Shown one piece after another: positions 43,921 through 53,247 of a DNA stretch of 64,000 bases. The first letter of the stretch is position 1. Every line of letters starts with the position of its first letter. The translations under genes were made by a program, and so were the position numbers. The DNA comes from Nitrospira sp. (lineage in GTDB: Bacteria > Nitrospirota > Nitrospiria > Nitrospirales > Nitrospiraceae). The stretch lies in contig JAUYAO010000006.1 of assembly GCA_030692565.1 (NCBI GenBank), positions 21,621-85,620 on the forward strand, read 5' to 3'. The notes under the pieces are model-generated. The model was not told the DNA's origin. It saw only the letters and a list, made by a program, of their open reading frames with translations, and searched no databases.

Positions 43921-46900
43921 CCAAAGCTGCACTGAAGAACCCCTACGCCGTCTTCGCCGTCTGCATGATCGCGCTGATCCTCGGCGCCGTGTCCTACAAG
44001 AAGATGCGCGTGGACATCTTCCCGGAAATCAAAATCCCCTCCATCCTCGTTACCACTTTCTACCGCGGCTTGAGCCCTGGCGAGATGGAGGGCGCCATCA
44101 CCCTCCGCATGGAACAGCGCTTCGTCGAAGCGAGCTACGTCGAACATATCGAGTCCCAGTCGCTCGCGGGGATGAGCTACATCAAGGTCTTCTTCCAGCC
44201 CGAATACAGCATCGACTCGGCGCAATCGGAGCTGACCAGCCTGGCCTATAGCATCATCCGGCTGCTGCCGCCCGGCGTCTATCCGCCCTCGGTCTATAAG
44301 TTCGGCGTCTCCAGCCTGCCGGTAGGCCTGCTCTCCGTGAGCAGCGATACGCTCGGTCCGAAAGAAATCCGCGATCTGGCCTACTTCACCGTGCGCCAGC
44401 AGATCGCCAACATCCCCGGCATTTCCTTCGGCCCGCCGCTCGGCGGGAAAGTCCGGCAGATCACCGTGTTCATGGATCAGCAGCGTATGCTGGCGCGCGG
44501 CGTGTCGCCCTCCGACGTGGTGAAGGCGATCAATGCGCAGAGCGCGATCATTCCGGCAGGCAACGTCAAGCTGGGCGATCTGGACTATTACGTCTACTCC
44601 AACAGCCTCATCGACGTGGTGGACCAGATCAACGACATCCCCATCAAGGTGGTGAACGGCACGCCGATTCTCGTCAGGGATATCGGCACAGCATCGGACA
44701 GCGCGGCGATTCAAACGTCGATCGTGCGGGTGAACGGCCGCGAGGCGACATATCTCCCGATCACCCGGCAGGAAGGCGCCAACACGCTGGAAGTGACGGA
44801 CGGGATTCGCGCGAAACTGCCGAAACTCACGGAAATTCCCGCGAACACCTCGGTGAAATTCATCTACGATCAATCGCTCTATATCCGCCAGGCCATTGCC
44901 AATTTACAGACGGAAGGGTTGCTCGGCGCCGGCTTGGCCGGCCTCATGATCTTCCTCTTCCTGCGCAGCATCAAAGCGGCGCTCGTCGTCGGCCTGGCCA
45001 TTCCCCTTTCGCTGACCGCCGCATTGGTCGCCCTCTATCTGACCGGCCAATCGGTGAACATCATGACGCTGGGCGGATTGGCCCTGGTTATCGGGACGTT
45101 GCTGGACAACAACATCGTCGTGCAGGAAAACCTCCATCGCCATTTGCTCATGGGCAAGAGCGGCCGTGTGGCGGCCGAAGACAGCGCCATCGAACTGACG
45201 CTGCCCATTCTCGTGGCCACGATCTGCATTCTGATCGTCTATCTGCCGATCGTCTTCTTCTCCGGAATCATCAAGTATCTCTTCGTGCCGCTGGCCATGA
45301 CCGTGGCTTTTGCCATGCTGGCCGACTATGCCGTCTCCATGACCGTGACACCGGTCGTGCTGACGCGGCTCTATCAGCATGGGCATGGCAACGGGTCGCA
45401 GGAAGAAGAAGACGCCAAAGACTGGTTTCGCTTCGTGCTGGCGCTCTATGAGCCGGTCCTCCGCGCCGGCGTCCGCTTCAAGGCCCTGGTGATGCTCCTG
45501 GCGCTGCTCGCGCTGGTCGGCACCGGCGCACTGCTGCTCCCCCAACTTCATACCGAGTTCTTTCCCCGAGTCGACGCCGGTAACTTCACGATGACCGTCA
45601 GCGCGCCGGAAGGGTCTCGCATCGAGAAGACCACGGCGATCGTGGCCGATCTCGAAAAGCTCGTGCAAGACACCATCCTCAAGCAGGATCTGGAGGAAGT
45701 GGTCTCCAATACCGGCCTCTACTTCGGCGATGCGGCGCGCTTCGCGCCCAATACCGGCAACCATACCGCCTTTATCCTGGTCAATCTTGTCACCGGGCAT
45801 GAAGGCCGTACCGACGACTACATCGCCACCCTACGCACGAAAGTCCGCCAGGCACTCCCCGGTGTGGAAGTGAGCTTTTCAACCGGCGGCATCATCAGCG
45901 ACGTGCTGAACTTCGGCCTGCGTGCGCCGATCGACATTCAAGTCAAAGGCCCCCGGCTGGATCTGATTCGCCCGGTCGCCGAACAGATCCGCGACAAGGT
46001 CGCGCAGGTGGCCAATACGAGCGACGTGCGCATCAAGCAGGGCAAGAGCTATCCGGAACTGCACGTGAACGTGGACCGGACGAAGGCCGCCTACTACGGC
46101 ATCACCCAGGACCGCGTCATCGTGGATGTCATCACCGGCATCAGTTCGAACATCGCCTTGAGCCCCAATTACTGGCTCGATCCCAAAACCGCCAACGGCT
46201 ACTTCCTCCTCGCGCAATATCCCGAACAGTCGCTCACGAAGACGGAAGATCTGCTGAACATCCCGATCATCGGCGCGCGGACCCCGCTGAATCCGACATC
46301 TTCACTGACCACCGCCGGCAGTGGCGGGTCGATCGTCGCGCTGCAAAATACGCCGTTCGCCGGACGCAACCTGGACCTTTCGAACGGCTTCTACGCCTCG
46401 GACGACCGGCGCGGCCCGCCGGTACTCTTGCGCGATGTGGCCTCGCTGGAGATGAAGACCGGGCCGGACAGCGTCGACCATTACGACCTCTCCCGCTTAA
46501 TCAACGTGCTCGTCACGCCGGTAGGCAACGATCTGGGCCACGTCGCCGCGGATATCGAACGGGTGCTCGCCACCGTGCCACTGCCGAAAGATGTCACGAT
46601 CGCCATCAAGGGCGAGGTCGCCAACATGCGCAGCGCCTTCAGCAACTTCGCGCTGGCCCTGCCGCTGGCCGTGCTGCTGATCTATCTGGTGATGGTCGGG
46701 CTGTTCCGCTCGATGATCGATCCGCTGATCATCCTGATCGCCGTGCCGCTCGGCTGGATCGGCACCGTCCTCATGCTGCACCTGACCGATACCTCCGTGA
46801 ACGTGGAGTCGATGATCGGCACCCTGATGATGATGGGCATCGTCGTCTCCAATAGTATTCTCCTGGTCGATTTTGCGAACCGCATGGTGGCATCCGGTGC

Positions 46901-47177
46901 TTCCGCCGAACAAGCCGTGCTGGAAGCGGGCAAGCGGCGCATCCGGCCGATTCTCATGACGGCGCTCGCGACGATTCTCGGCCTGCTGCCGCTCGCCCTC
47001 GGCTTCGGCGAAGGCAACGAAACCATGGTCCCACTGGCCCGCGCCGTCGTCGGCGGCCTGGCTGTGTCCACCGTGATGACGTTATTGGTCGTGCCGGTGT
47101 TGCATGCGCTGGTGCTGGGGCGACGCGTTCCCGTCGGCGCCGCTCCTGAACCGGCTGTGATGGAAGAGGATAGCTAA
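43914..47177 (+). CDS. RND-family efflux permease
   Basis: A 1087-residue inner-membrane proton-antiport transporter of the AcrB/HAE superfamily. TM1 begins AALKNPYAVFAVCMIALILGAV; the periplasmic porter segments include the FPEIKIPSILVTTFYRGLSPGEME motif. The TM4 motif is GTLLDNNIVVQENLHR, with Asp-Asn instead of the Asp-Asp pair of AcrB, as in several RND relatives. TM10-12 segments such as VESMIGTLMMMGIVVSNSILLVD follow. Substrate unknown. ATG 43914 overlaps the receiver gene; the adaptor ATG follows the stop by 1 bp. Confidence 0.93.
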   Translation: MLTKAALKNPYAVFAVCMIALILGAVSYKKMRVDIFPEIKIPSILVTTFYRGLSPGEMEGAITLRMEQRFVEASYVEHIESQSLAGMSYIKVFFQPEYSIDSAQSELTSLAYSIIRLLPPGVYPPSVYKFGVSSLPVGLLSVSSDTLGPKEIRDLAYFTVRQQIANIPGISFGPPLGGKVRQITVFMDQQRMLARGVSPSDVVKAINAQSAIIPAGNVKLGDLDYYVYSNSLIDVVDQINDIPIKVVNGTPILVRDIGTASDSAAIQTSIVRVNGREATYLPITRQEGANTLEVTDGIRAKLPKLTEIPANTSVKFIYDQSLYIRQAIANLQTEGLLGAGLAGLMIFLFLRSIKAALVVGLAIPLSLTAALVALYLTGQSVNIMTLGGLALVIGTLLDNNIVVQENLHRHLLMGKSGRVAAEDSAIELTLPILVATICILIVYLPIVFFSGIIKYLFVPLAMTVAFAMLADYAVSMTVTPVVLTRLYQHGHGNGSQEEEDAKDWFRFVLALYEPVLRAGVRFKALVMLLALLALVGTGALLLPQLHTEFFPRVDAGNFTMTVSAPEGSRIEKTTAIVADLEKLVQDTILKQDLEEVVSNTGLYFGDAARFAPNTGNHTAFILVNLVTGHEGRTDDYIATLRTKVRQALPGVEVSFSTGGIISDVLNFGLRAPIDIQVKGPRLDLIRPVAEQIRDKVAQVANTSDVRIKQGKSYPELHVNVDRTKAAYYGITQDRVIVDVITGISSNIALSPNYWLDPKTANGYFLLAQYPEQSLTKTEDLLNIPIIGARTPLNPTSSLTTAGSGGSIVALQNTPFAGRNLDLSNGFYASDDRRGPPVLLRDVASLEMKTGPDSVDHYDLSRLINVLVTPVGNDLGHVAADIERVLATVPLPKDVTIAIKGEVANMRSAFSNFALALPLAVLLIYLVMVGLFRSMIDPLIILIAVPLGWIGTVLMLHLTDTSVNVESMIGTLMMMGIVVSNSILLVDFANRMVASGASAEQAVLEAGKRRIRPILMTALATILGLLPLALGFGEGNETMVPLARAVVGGLAVSTVMTLLVVPVLHALVLGRRVPVGAAPEPAVMEEDS

Positions 47178-47178
47178 G

Positions 47179-48378
47179 ATGATACTGAACCGGACGGTCT
47201 GCTACATGGCCCTGTTGCTCTCGACGCTCTCCGGCTGCCAGCGGGATGAACCGCCGCAGAAGGCTGCCTCCAACGGCGCCGCCGAGAACGGCGCCCCGGT
47301 CGTGACCGATACCCAGCCGGTGGATGTGCAGGTGACGAAACCGGTCAGGCAGCCGCTGGTCTACACGATCACCCTGCCGGCCAATATCAGCCCGCGCTAT
47401 CAAACCACGCTCTACGCCAAAGTCTCCGGTTATCTGAAGTGGATCGGTCCGGACAAGGGCGATCACGTGAAGAAGAGCCAGGTCGTCGCGATCATCGATG
47501 CGCCCGAAGTGGAAGAGCAGTACCAGCAGGCGGTGGCCGACTACAAGATCAAGAAGATCACCTTCGAACGCTTGGACAAGGTGCTGCACGAATCGCCGGA
47601 TGTCATCGCGAAGCAGGATGTCGATGTGGCCGAAGCGACTTACGAAGGCGCGAAGAATCTCATGCAGCAGCGGGCCGCCATGCGCGAGTACACCAAGGTG
47701 CGCGCGCCCTACGACGGCATCGTCACCGCCCGCTTCGCCGATCCCGGCGCGTTGATCCAGATCGCGACATCGTCCGCGACCAATGCGATTCCCCTCTTCA
47801 CCGTCATGGATCTGGATACGGTGCGGGTCTATGCCAACGTGCCGCAGGACGAATCCTCCTGGATTGTTCCCGGCAAGACGACGGCGAGGGTGCTCTTGAA
47901 GGAACTGCCGGATCGCTCCTTCGCCGGCACGATCACCCGCTCCACACTCGCGCTCGATCCTTCCACCAGGAGCTTGCTGGTGGAACTCGACCTGCCCAAT
48001 CCCGACCATGTCTTGCGGCCCGGCACCTACGCCGAACTGGCCTTGGATCTGCGCGAGATTCCCGATGCGCTGGCCTTGCCGCCGCAAGCCGTGACCAGCG
48101 GCCAGAAGGGCAAATCCGTGTTTATCATCGCTCACGGCAAGGCGAACTCCGTTCCGGTACAGACCGGCATCACGAACGGGACGTGGATCGAGATTACCAA
48201 CGGGCTCGACGGCTCTGAAGATGTCGTGGTGGTCGGCAAGCGGAAACTTCTGGAAGGCTCTCCCGTGCAAGCCGCCCCGTTCAAAATGCCGGACGCCAAA
48301 CCCTCACAGCAGAAATTCGACCGGCGCTCGGCAGGCCAGCCGCCCTCACCGACGCCATACGAAGGAGCCAAACCATGA
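47179..48378 (+). CDS. RND efflux periplasmic adaptor lipoprotein
   Basis: A 399-residue membrane-fusion protein (HlyD/AcrA-like). Signal peptide with lipobox TLSGC (Cys20). Lipoyl half-motifs KVSGYLKWIGPDKGDHVKKSQVVAIIDAPE and KVRAPYDGIVTARFADPGALIQ bracket a short alpha-hairpin (EEQYQQAVADYKIKKITF ... EATYEGAKNLMQQR). A beta-barrel and membrane-proximal domain follow (LPPQAVTSGQKGKSVFII). It joins the permease to the outer-membrane channel. It starts 1 bp after the permease stop and its own TGA overlaps the next ATG. Confidence 0.92.
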   Translation: MILNRTVCYMALLLSTLSGCQRDEPPQKAASNGAAENGAPVVTDTQPVDVQVTKPVRQPLVYTITLPANISPRYQTTLYAKVSGYLKWIGPDKGDHVKKSQVVAIIDAPEVEEQYQQAVADYKIKKITFERLDKVLHESPDVIAKQDVDVAEATYEGAKNLMQQRAAMREYTKVRAPYDGIVTARFADPGALIQIATSSATNAIPLFTVMDLDTVRVYANVPQDESSWIVPGKTTARVLLKELPDRSFAGTITRSTLALDPSTRSLLVELDLPNPDHVLRPGTYAELALDLREIPDALALPPQAVTSGQKGKSVFIIAHGKANSVPVQTGITNGTWIEITNGLDGSEDVVVVGKRKLLEGSPVQAAPFKMPDAKPSQQKFDRRSAGQPPSPTPYEGAKP

Positions 48379-49733
48379 TGACCACTCGACCGGCCGCACT
48401 CTTCTTCACCCTGATGCTAGCACTCCCCTCGCTGGCGACAGCGCAGCCGACCGGTTCAACCGACGCAACCGCCAAAGGCCGCTTTCTCGGTCTGCAGCAG
48501 GCGATTGAAACCGGCTTGCAGAACCATCCGATCGTGCAGGAGGCCAACGCCGGTCTCGCCGCCTCCAGCGCCAGGACGGATCAAACCAAGTCGCTCTACT
48601 ATCCGCAAGTCTTTGCCAATGCCGACGGCGCCGCCGGGGCCGGCCGCCTCAATCCCCGCTTCCTGATCGGCGGCGGCCTGCTCCAACCCAACTTGAGCAC
48701 CTACACGGCCGGCGTGCTGGCGAGCCAACGGATCTACGATTTCGGCTTTACGAAAAACCTGGTGGAATCGTCCCAATACGGCGAGCGAGCCCAGGAGCAG
48801 GACGTCAACGCCCGGCGCGCGCTCGTGATCGTCTCCATTCAACGCAGCTATTTAAACAGTCTCAAACGCCAGAAGCTCGTCCATATCGCGGAAGAAACGG
48901 TGCGGGAACGCGGGATCATTACCGGCCAGATCGAGACGCTCTATCGCCAGCAGCTCAAGTCCAAACTGGATCTGGACCTGGTCAAAGTGGAGTTGGTCAA
49001 TGCGGAATCGCTGCTCGTCCGCAGCCGGAATGATTTGAAGTCCAGTTTCGCCGACCTCAACCGCACGATGGGCATCGCCGGATCGGAGGATTACACGCTG
49101 GAAGACGTCACCACCGATGTGAAAATTCCGCGCGCGCTGGGGGAGTTGATCTCGGACAGCCTGGCCCACCCTGAGCTGAAACGGGCCAAGGAACAGACCG
49201 CCTCGGCCGAGGCGAAGAAACGGGCCATGAAGAGCCAATACCTGCCGACCGTCTCCGCCATCGCGAGCGGCGGGTACTACGACACCTTCGACCCCAACCG
49301 CAATGTGGCGACGGGCGGCTGGTGGGCGGCGGGCGGAATGGTCTCCATGCCGCTCTTTACCGGCGGGCTCATCGAGAATCAGGTGAAAGAAGCGGCGGCG
49401 CAACAGGCTGCAGCCCAGGCCCAGAGCAGCAACATCGAACAAGCCCTCACGCAACAGGTCACGAACGCCTACCTCGACACCGTGACCTTCGCGCAGCAGA
49501 TCAAGCTGGCGGAGGAATTGGTCAAGACGGCGCAGGAAGCCTTGAGTCTCGCCAAGCAACGGTACAAACTCGGTCTCGGCACGATCGTGGAAGTGACGCA
49601 GTCGGAGGTGGGGCTCACCACGGCGCAAACCAAACTGGCCGAGGCGCAGTACGATTACAAAATCGCCGAAGTGACACTGGCCTACGCCGCCGGCGGCAGC
49701 GCGCAGTTGCAAATCGACCCCACGATTCGATAG
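48375..49733 (+). CDS. TolC-family outer-membrane efflux protein
   Basis: A 452-residue outer-membrane channel protein with a signal peptide (about 1-23, ATAQP). Two OEP repeats of helical coiled coils are visible: GLQQAIETGLQNHPIVQEANAGLAAS and, in the second half, SDSLAHPELKRAKEQTASAEAKKRAMKSQYLPTVSAIASGGYYD. The GLGTIVEVTQSEVGLTTAQTKLAEAQYDY segment near the C-terminus is typical of TolC family proteins. It completes a tripartite pump with the two upstream genes; ATGA overlap with the adaptor gene. Confidence 0.92.
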   Translation: MMTTRPAALFFTLMLALPSLATAQPTGSTDATAKGRFLGLQQAIETGLQNHPIVQEANAGLAASSARTDQTKSLYYPQVFANADGAAGAGRLNPRFLIGGGLLQPNLSTYTAGVLASQRIYDFGFTKNLVESSQYGERAQEQDVNARRALVIVSIQRSYLNSLKRQKLVHIAEETVRERGIITGQIETLYRQQLKSKLDLDLVKVELVNAESLLVRSRNDLKSSFADLNRTMGIAGSEDYTLEDVTTDVKIPRALGELISDSLAHPELKRAKEQTASAEAKKRAMKSQYLPTVSAIASGGYYDTFDPNRNVATGGWWAAGGMVSMPLFTGGLIENQVKEAAAQQAAAQAQSSNIEQALTQQVTNAYLDTVTFAQQIKLAEELVKTAQEALSLAKQRYKLGLGTIVEVTQSEVGLTTAQTKLAEAQYDYKIAEVTLAYAAGGSAQLQIDPTIR

Positions 49734-49762
49734 CAGACTGGTGAAAAGGCCTGCCGGTCAGA

Positions 49763-50494
49763 TCAGTTCTCCGGCTGGTTGCCGGAGGTCGTGGAAGACA
49801 CCGCCGGCGGAGGCGGCAACTTGCTGAGATCGATGACCACTTCGTCCGCCCCGTTGGCCAGCACGCCGTCGATCCAACTGCTCTGCGTGCGCCGCATCGC
49901 TTCGTGCGGCTGAAAGAACAAATCAAACCCCTTCGCCGCCGTCGGCCGCATCGGATAACGCCGGTCGTAGATCATCCCATAGGTGGGAATGCCGTAGACG
50001 ATCTGCCAGTTTCCCAAAATCAGATGCAGTTCCGTGCCCTTCATGTACAGCCCGCCCGACGTCACGACCCGCTTGGTCGAGGCTTGCGGCTCGCTCAGAT
50101 AGAAGGTCACCCGCTCGTTGGGCTTGGCCTGCGCCAGCGCCTCCGCCAGTTGCGCCGACAGGAGCGCAATCTCCTGATCCTGAAACGCCGCCTGAAACGG
50201 CGCGTCTCCCACAATCCACTTCTGCAGCCAGATCCGATGCTCCTGAATGACCAGCCCTTGCAAGAGGGGCCGCAGCACGTCCGGCCCCAGCGCCGCCGGA
50301 TGGTTGTTGTGGCTCGGCGGCCACTCCACGAGATAACCGCGATCCGCTTCCAGCCGCACATAGTTCACGGGATCTTCATAAATCGTCCGTGACGGCACCT
50401 GCGGAATCGCACAGCCGACGAGGAACAAAAGGAACAGTGACGCGTGACCCGTGACGCGTGACAGACTAGACAAACACTTCTGCAAGGCGCTCAT
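49763..50494 (-). CDS. Lipoprotein of unknown function
   Basis: A 243-residue lipoprotein: signal peptide with lipobox FLVGC (about Cys28) and a soluble part of about 215 residues with no recognised domain (VERLEADRGYLVEW-like start, EIALLSAQLAEALAQAKPNERVTFYLSEPQ, HLILGNWQIVYGIPTYGMIYDRRYPMRP). The first few codons of the signal peptide are encoded by the GTGAC heptad repeat described separately. It follows the cyclophilin gene on the same strand. Confidence 0.72.
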   Translation of the reverse strand: MSALQKCLSSLSRVTGHASLFLLFLVGCAIPQVPSRTIYEDPVNYVRLEADRGYLVEWPPSHNNHPAALGPDVLRPLLQGLVIQEHRIWLQKWIVGDAPFQAAFQDQEIALLSAQLAEALAQAKPNERVTFYLSEPQASTKRVVTSGGLYMKGTELHLILGNWQIVYGIPTYGMIYDRRYPMRPTAAKGFDLFFQPHEAMRRTQSSWIDGVLANGADEVVIDLSKLPPPPAVSSTTSGNQPEN

Positions 50495-50531
50495 CTTCCC
50501 CACTTGTCACCCGTCACCCGTTACCTGTCAC
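50437..50531. repeat. Inverted array of GTGAC repeats
   Basis: The left arm (50437-50464) reads GTGACGCGTGACCCGTGACG and continues with more GTGAC; the right arm (50503-50531) reads as the complementary GTGACAGGTAACGGGTGACG on the other strand. The two arms can fold into a hairpin across the gap between cyclophilin and lipoprotein genes and reach into the lipoprotein's signal peptide. Confidence 0.7.
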
Positions 50532-50532
50532 A

Positions 50533-51042
50533 TTACTCGGTGATCGTAACGGTCATCTCGACGCGTTCGAGGGGATTGTCGTTCCCGTCGCGTTTCATGT
50601 TGACGACTTTATCCGCCACGTCCATGCCAGTCACGACTTCGGCAAACACCGTGTACTGCCAGTCCAGGAAATTGGCGTCCGCCACGCAGATGAAGAATTG
50701 CGAGCCGGCGCTGTCCGGATCGTTCGAGCGGGCCATCGAGACGATGCCGCGCTTATGCGGCTTGCTGTTGAACTCCGCCTTCACTTTATGGCCGGGGCCG
50801 CCCATGCCGTGCATCGACCGGTCTGGGTTCTTGCTGTTGGGATCGCCGCCCTGAATCATGAAGCCGGGAATGACGCGGTGGAAGGTGGTCCCGTTATAGA
50901 AGCCCTTCTTCGCGAGATCCGTAAAGTTCTTCACATGGCCCGGCGCCACGTCGGGGAAAAATTTCAACACGATCTCGCCCAACGCCTGCCCCTTGCTCGC
51001 CACGCTGATCGTCGCCTTCGTCGCACTGCCTGCGTCTGCCAT
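50533..51042 (-). CDS. Peptidyl-prolyl cis-trans isomerase, cyclophilin type
   Basis: A 169-residue cyclophilin: FPDVAPGHVKNFTDLAKKGFYNGTTFHRVIPGFMIQGGDP with the catalytic Arg in FHRVIPGF, QFFICVADANFLDWQYTVFAEV, and the C-terminal beta-strand. No signal peptide, so it acts in the cytoplasm on prolyl peptide bonds. AAAGGAT lies before the ATG. It is part of the minus-strand run from radA to here. Confidence 0.93.
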   Translation of the reverse strand: MADAGSATKATISVASKGQALGEIVLKFFPDVAPGHVKNFTDLAKKGFYNGTTFHRVIPGFMIQGGDPNSKNPDRSMHGMGGPGHKVKAEFNSKPHKRGIVSMARSNDPDSAGSQFFICVADANFLDWQYTVFAEVVTGMDVADKVVNMKRDGNDNPLERVEMTVTITE

Positions 51043-51061
51043 ATCCTGATCCTTTCATTGG

Positions 51062-52144
51062 TTATCGAAAACGAAATGGCGGCGGGGCCAACCCCGCATC
51101 CAATCCCTGGTTCACTGCCACCCAGCTCTGTCCATCGTCGCTGCGAAACACCCCGGAACTTGTCCCGACGTACAGCGACCCCGTCCCGCCGCCGGTCATC
51201 ACTTGAATCGAGAGGTTCGTCAGCCCTTTATTCAGCGGCGTCCACTGCCGCCCCTTGTCGATCGTTTTGAAGATGCCGTTCCCCGTGGCCACGATCAGGC
51301 CTTCGTCGATGATCACGATGCCGCGAATGGAGTCGTTGGGCAGGGCGCGGCTGATCGCCTTCCAGCTGGACCCGCCGTCTCCGCTGCGAAACACACCGCC
51401 GTCGAAGGTGCCCGCATAGATCCCCTGCTCCCGGTCGATGGCCAGAACCCGGATGAAGTTCTCGATCATGCCCTCATGGTCTTTGAGACCCTGTTGCATA
51501 CGGACCCATCCGGCGGCGTTCTGCTTGAACCGGAGAATACCCTTGCCAGAGGTGCCCGCGAAGAGCGTGCCGTCGGTCGACCGCACCAGCGCATGGACCA
51601 GTACATCGTCCAACCCGGTGGTCACGATCGTCCATTTATCGCCGGCTGCGTTCAAGCGATAGGCTCCGCCAGACGTCCCAGCATAGAGCCCCTCGCTGGT
51701 GACCAGCAGAGCCTTAATCTCCAGCCGCTTCAGCCCGTCGTTGATCGACTGCCAGGACTTGCCCTCGTCTTTGGACCGGAACACGCCGCCGCGGAACGTC
51801 CCGGCATAGACCGCTCCGTCCCGCCCGGTCGCCATCGTCAGAATGAAGGGATCGTTGACGCCGGCGCCGACGCCCGTCCAGGTGCTCCCCCGGTCGCTGC
51901 TGCGGAAAATGCCGTTCCCGAAGGAGCCGGCATAGATCGTATCTTTTCCGGAGAGTGTCAGCGCCTGCACACTCGCAATGGTCTGCCCGAACGGGCCGTC
52001 CGGCCCGAATGCGTCACCGCCCTGGATTTGCCCGTGCGGGGACGGCATGTCCAGCGGCGGAGCCGGCGGCTCCGCCCCGGAGGGAAGCGCGGCCAAACCG
52101 CAGAGCAATAAACCGGCAGAGAGGATGCAGCTGAAAGATTTCAT
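51062..52144 (-). CDS. Exported beta-propeller protein (YCF48/sialidase-like repeats)
   Basis: A 360-residue exported protein (signal peptide about 1-24, PSGAEP) built from about seven repeats of YAGTF-GGVFRS-DEGKSWQ type (for example YAGTFRGGVFRSKDEGKSWQSINDGL, YAGTFDGGVFRSGDGGSSWKAIS and YVGTSSGVFRSDDGQSWVAVNQGL). These Asp-box-like repeats mark six- or seven-bladed propellers. A ligand-binding or assembly function is likely; YCF48-like proteins help assemble photosystems, which is not relevant here. ATG 52144 has AAGGA upstream; tatC ends just before. Confidence 0.83.
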   Translation of the reverse strand: MKSFSCILSAGLLLCGLAALPSGAEPPAPPLDMPSPHGQIQGGDAFGPDGPFGQTIASVQALTLSGKDTIYAGSFGNGIFRSSDRGSTWTGVGAGVNDPFILTMATGRDGAVYAGTFRGGVFRSKDEGKSWQSINDGLKRLEIKALLVTSEGLYAGTSGGAYRLNAAGDKWTIVTTGLDDVLVHALVRSTDGTLFAGTSGKGILRFKQNAAGWVRMQQGLKDHEGMIENFIRVLAIDREQGIYAGTFDGGVFRSGDGGSSWKAISRALPNDSIRGIVIIDEGLIVATGNGIFKTIDKGRQWTPLNKGLTNLSIQVMTGGGTGSLYVGTSSGVFRSDDGQSWVAVNQGLDAGLAPPPFRFR

Positions 52145-52157
52145 CAGAGCCATTTCC

Positions 52158-52937
52158 TTAGCGCATCCGCGTTCCCGCGGTTCCGATCGGCAGATCCGGA
52201 TCCAACGGAAGATCGATGCCGCCGTTGCCGTCTTTGCCGCGCCCGAACATCCAGGCGCCCAGGATCCCGATTTCATATAACACCATCATCGGCACCGCCA
52301 TCAAGAGCATGGTAAAGAGCGTCGCATCCGGGGTGACAATGGCCGAAATGATTAAGGCCGCCATGATCGCGTGCTTGCGATACTGCGCCAACTGCTTGGC
52401 CGTGACGACACCGGCAAGCGCCAGCAAGGTGAGCGCCAGCGGCAATTCGAACGCACAGCCGAAAATCAGCAGGAACTTCACGTTGAAATCGATATAGGTC
52501 CCCACGCTCAATTGCGGCGTGATGTCCCGATCCATACCGAAGCTGACGAAGAAGTCGATGACCAGCGGCAGGATGACCAGGTTACAAAAGATCAACCCCA
52601 GGATGAACAAGCCCCCGGCCAGCAGGAACAGCGGAATCGCCCAGCGCTGTTCTTTCTGCAGCAACGCCGGCTCGACGAACTTCCAGAACTGATAGAAGAT
52701 CACCGGAAGGCTGACGATCACCGCGGACAGAAAGGACACTTTAATGGAGGCAAACAGCGCTTCAGTCGGGCCGTAAAACACCAACTGATTGGGAAAGGGC
52801 CGGTTCAGCCAGGCGACCATATCGGCGGAAAACGAAAAAGTGGCGATGAGCGCGACCAGCAGGGTGGCCCCGATAATGATCAATCGCCGCTTGACGGTAC
52901 TGATATGAGCGGCAAGCGGGTTGATAAACTGAGCCAT
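52158..52937 (-). CDS. tatC: Sec-independent translocase subunit TatC
   Basis: A 259-residue polytopic membrane protein with six helices. It carries TatC landmarks: INPLAAHISTVKRRL at the N-terminus, PTEALFASIKVSFLSAVIVSLPVIFYQFWKFVEPALLQKEQRW with the conserved FxxP/ALxxxEKRW-like signature, and the ISAIVTPDA segment. It recognises twin-arginine signal peptides. TatA and TatB are not adjacent. ATG 52937 was preferred; an ATG at 52982 right after the upstream stop would add 15 residues that do not fit the family. It follows the YdcH-like gene. Confidence 0.9.
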   Translation of the reverse strand: MAQFINPLAAHISTVKRRLIIIGATLLVALIATFSFSADMVAWLNRPFPNQLVFYGPTEALFASIKVSFLSAVIVSLPVIFYQFWKFVEPALLQKEQRWAIPLFLLAGGLFILGLIFCNLVILPLVIDFFVSFGMDRDITPQLSVGTYIDFNVKFLLIFGCAFELPLALTLLALAGVVTAKQLAQYRKHAIMAALIISAIVTPDATLFTMLLMAVPMMVLYEIGILGAWMFGRGKDGNGGIDLPLDPDLPIGTAGTRMR

Positions 52938-52985
52938 GATGTGTGGGCACCCGGCCGCCGGACCGACCGGCGACCGGGCCATTCC

Positions 52986-53228
52986 TTAGCGCGCGGCTTG
53001 GACCGTTCCTTGTTCGCGATATTGACGGATCAACTCCGCCATCTTGTCTTTCATGGCGAGCTTTTCTTTTTGTAAATGCTTCTTCACGACTTCTTCCTGG
53101 GGCGTCAGCACATGGCGCCGTTGCAATTCGTTCAGCTCGCCGTCGAGCCGGTGATGGGTTTCCTCCAGCGATTTGAACTCACGGCTGGTCTGTCGAAGCT
53201 GGTCCGCGAGTCCCTGTTCAGTCTGCAT
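52986..53228 (-). CDS. Small YdcH/DUF465-like coiled-coil protein
   Basis: An 80-residue helical protein of the YdcH (DUF465) type: SREFKSLEETHHRLDGELNELQRRH, then VVKKHLQKEKLAMKDKMAELIRQY, matching the family pattern of a helical hairpin with a KEKLxxKD motif. Function unknown. AGGAGG lies before the ATG. It is between rimI and tatC in a tight run, gaps of 19 and 48 bp. Confidence 0.83.
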   Translation of the reverse strand: MQTEQGLADQLRQTSREFKSLEETHHRLDGELNELQRRHVLTPQEEVVKKHLQKEKLAMKDKMAELIRQYREQGTVQAAR

Positions 53229-53247
53229 GCCACACCTCCTGGTCGGG

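Noticed and set aside
43896..44873. A 325-residue minus-strand frame over the RND permease
   Set aside because: Antisense to a full-length RND gene; composition typical of mirror frames.
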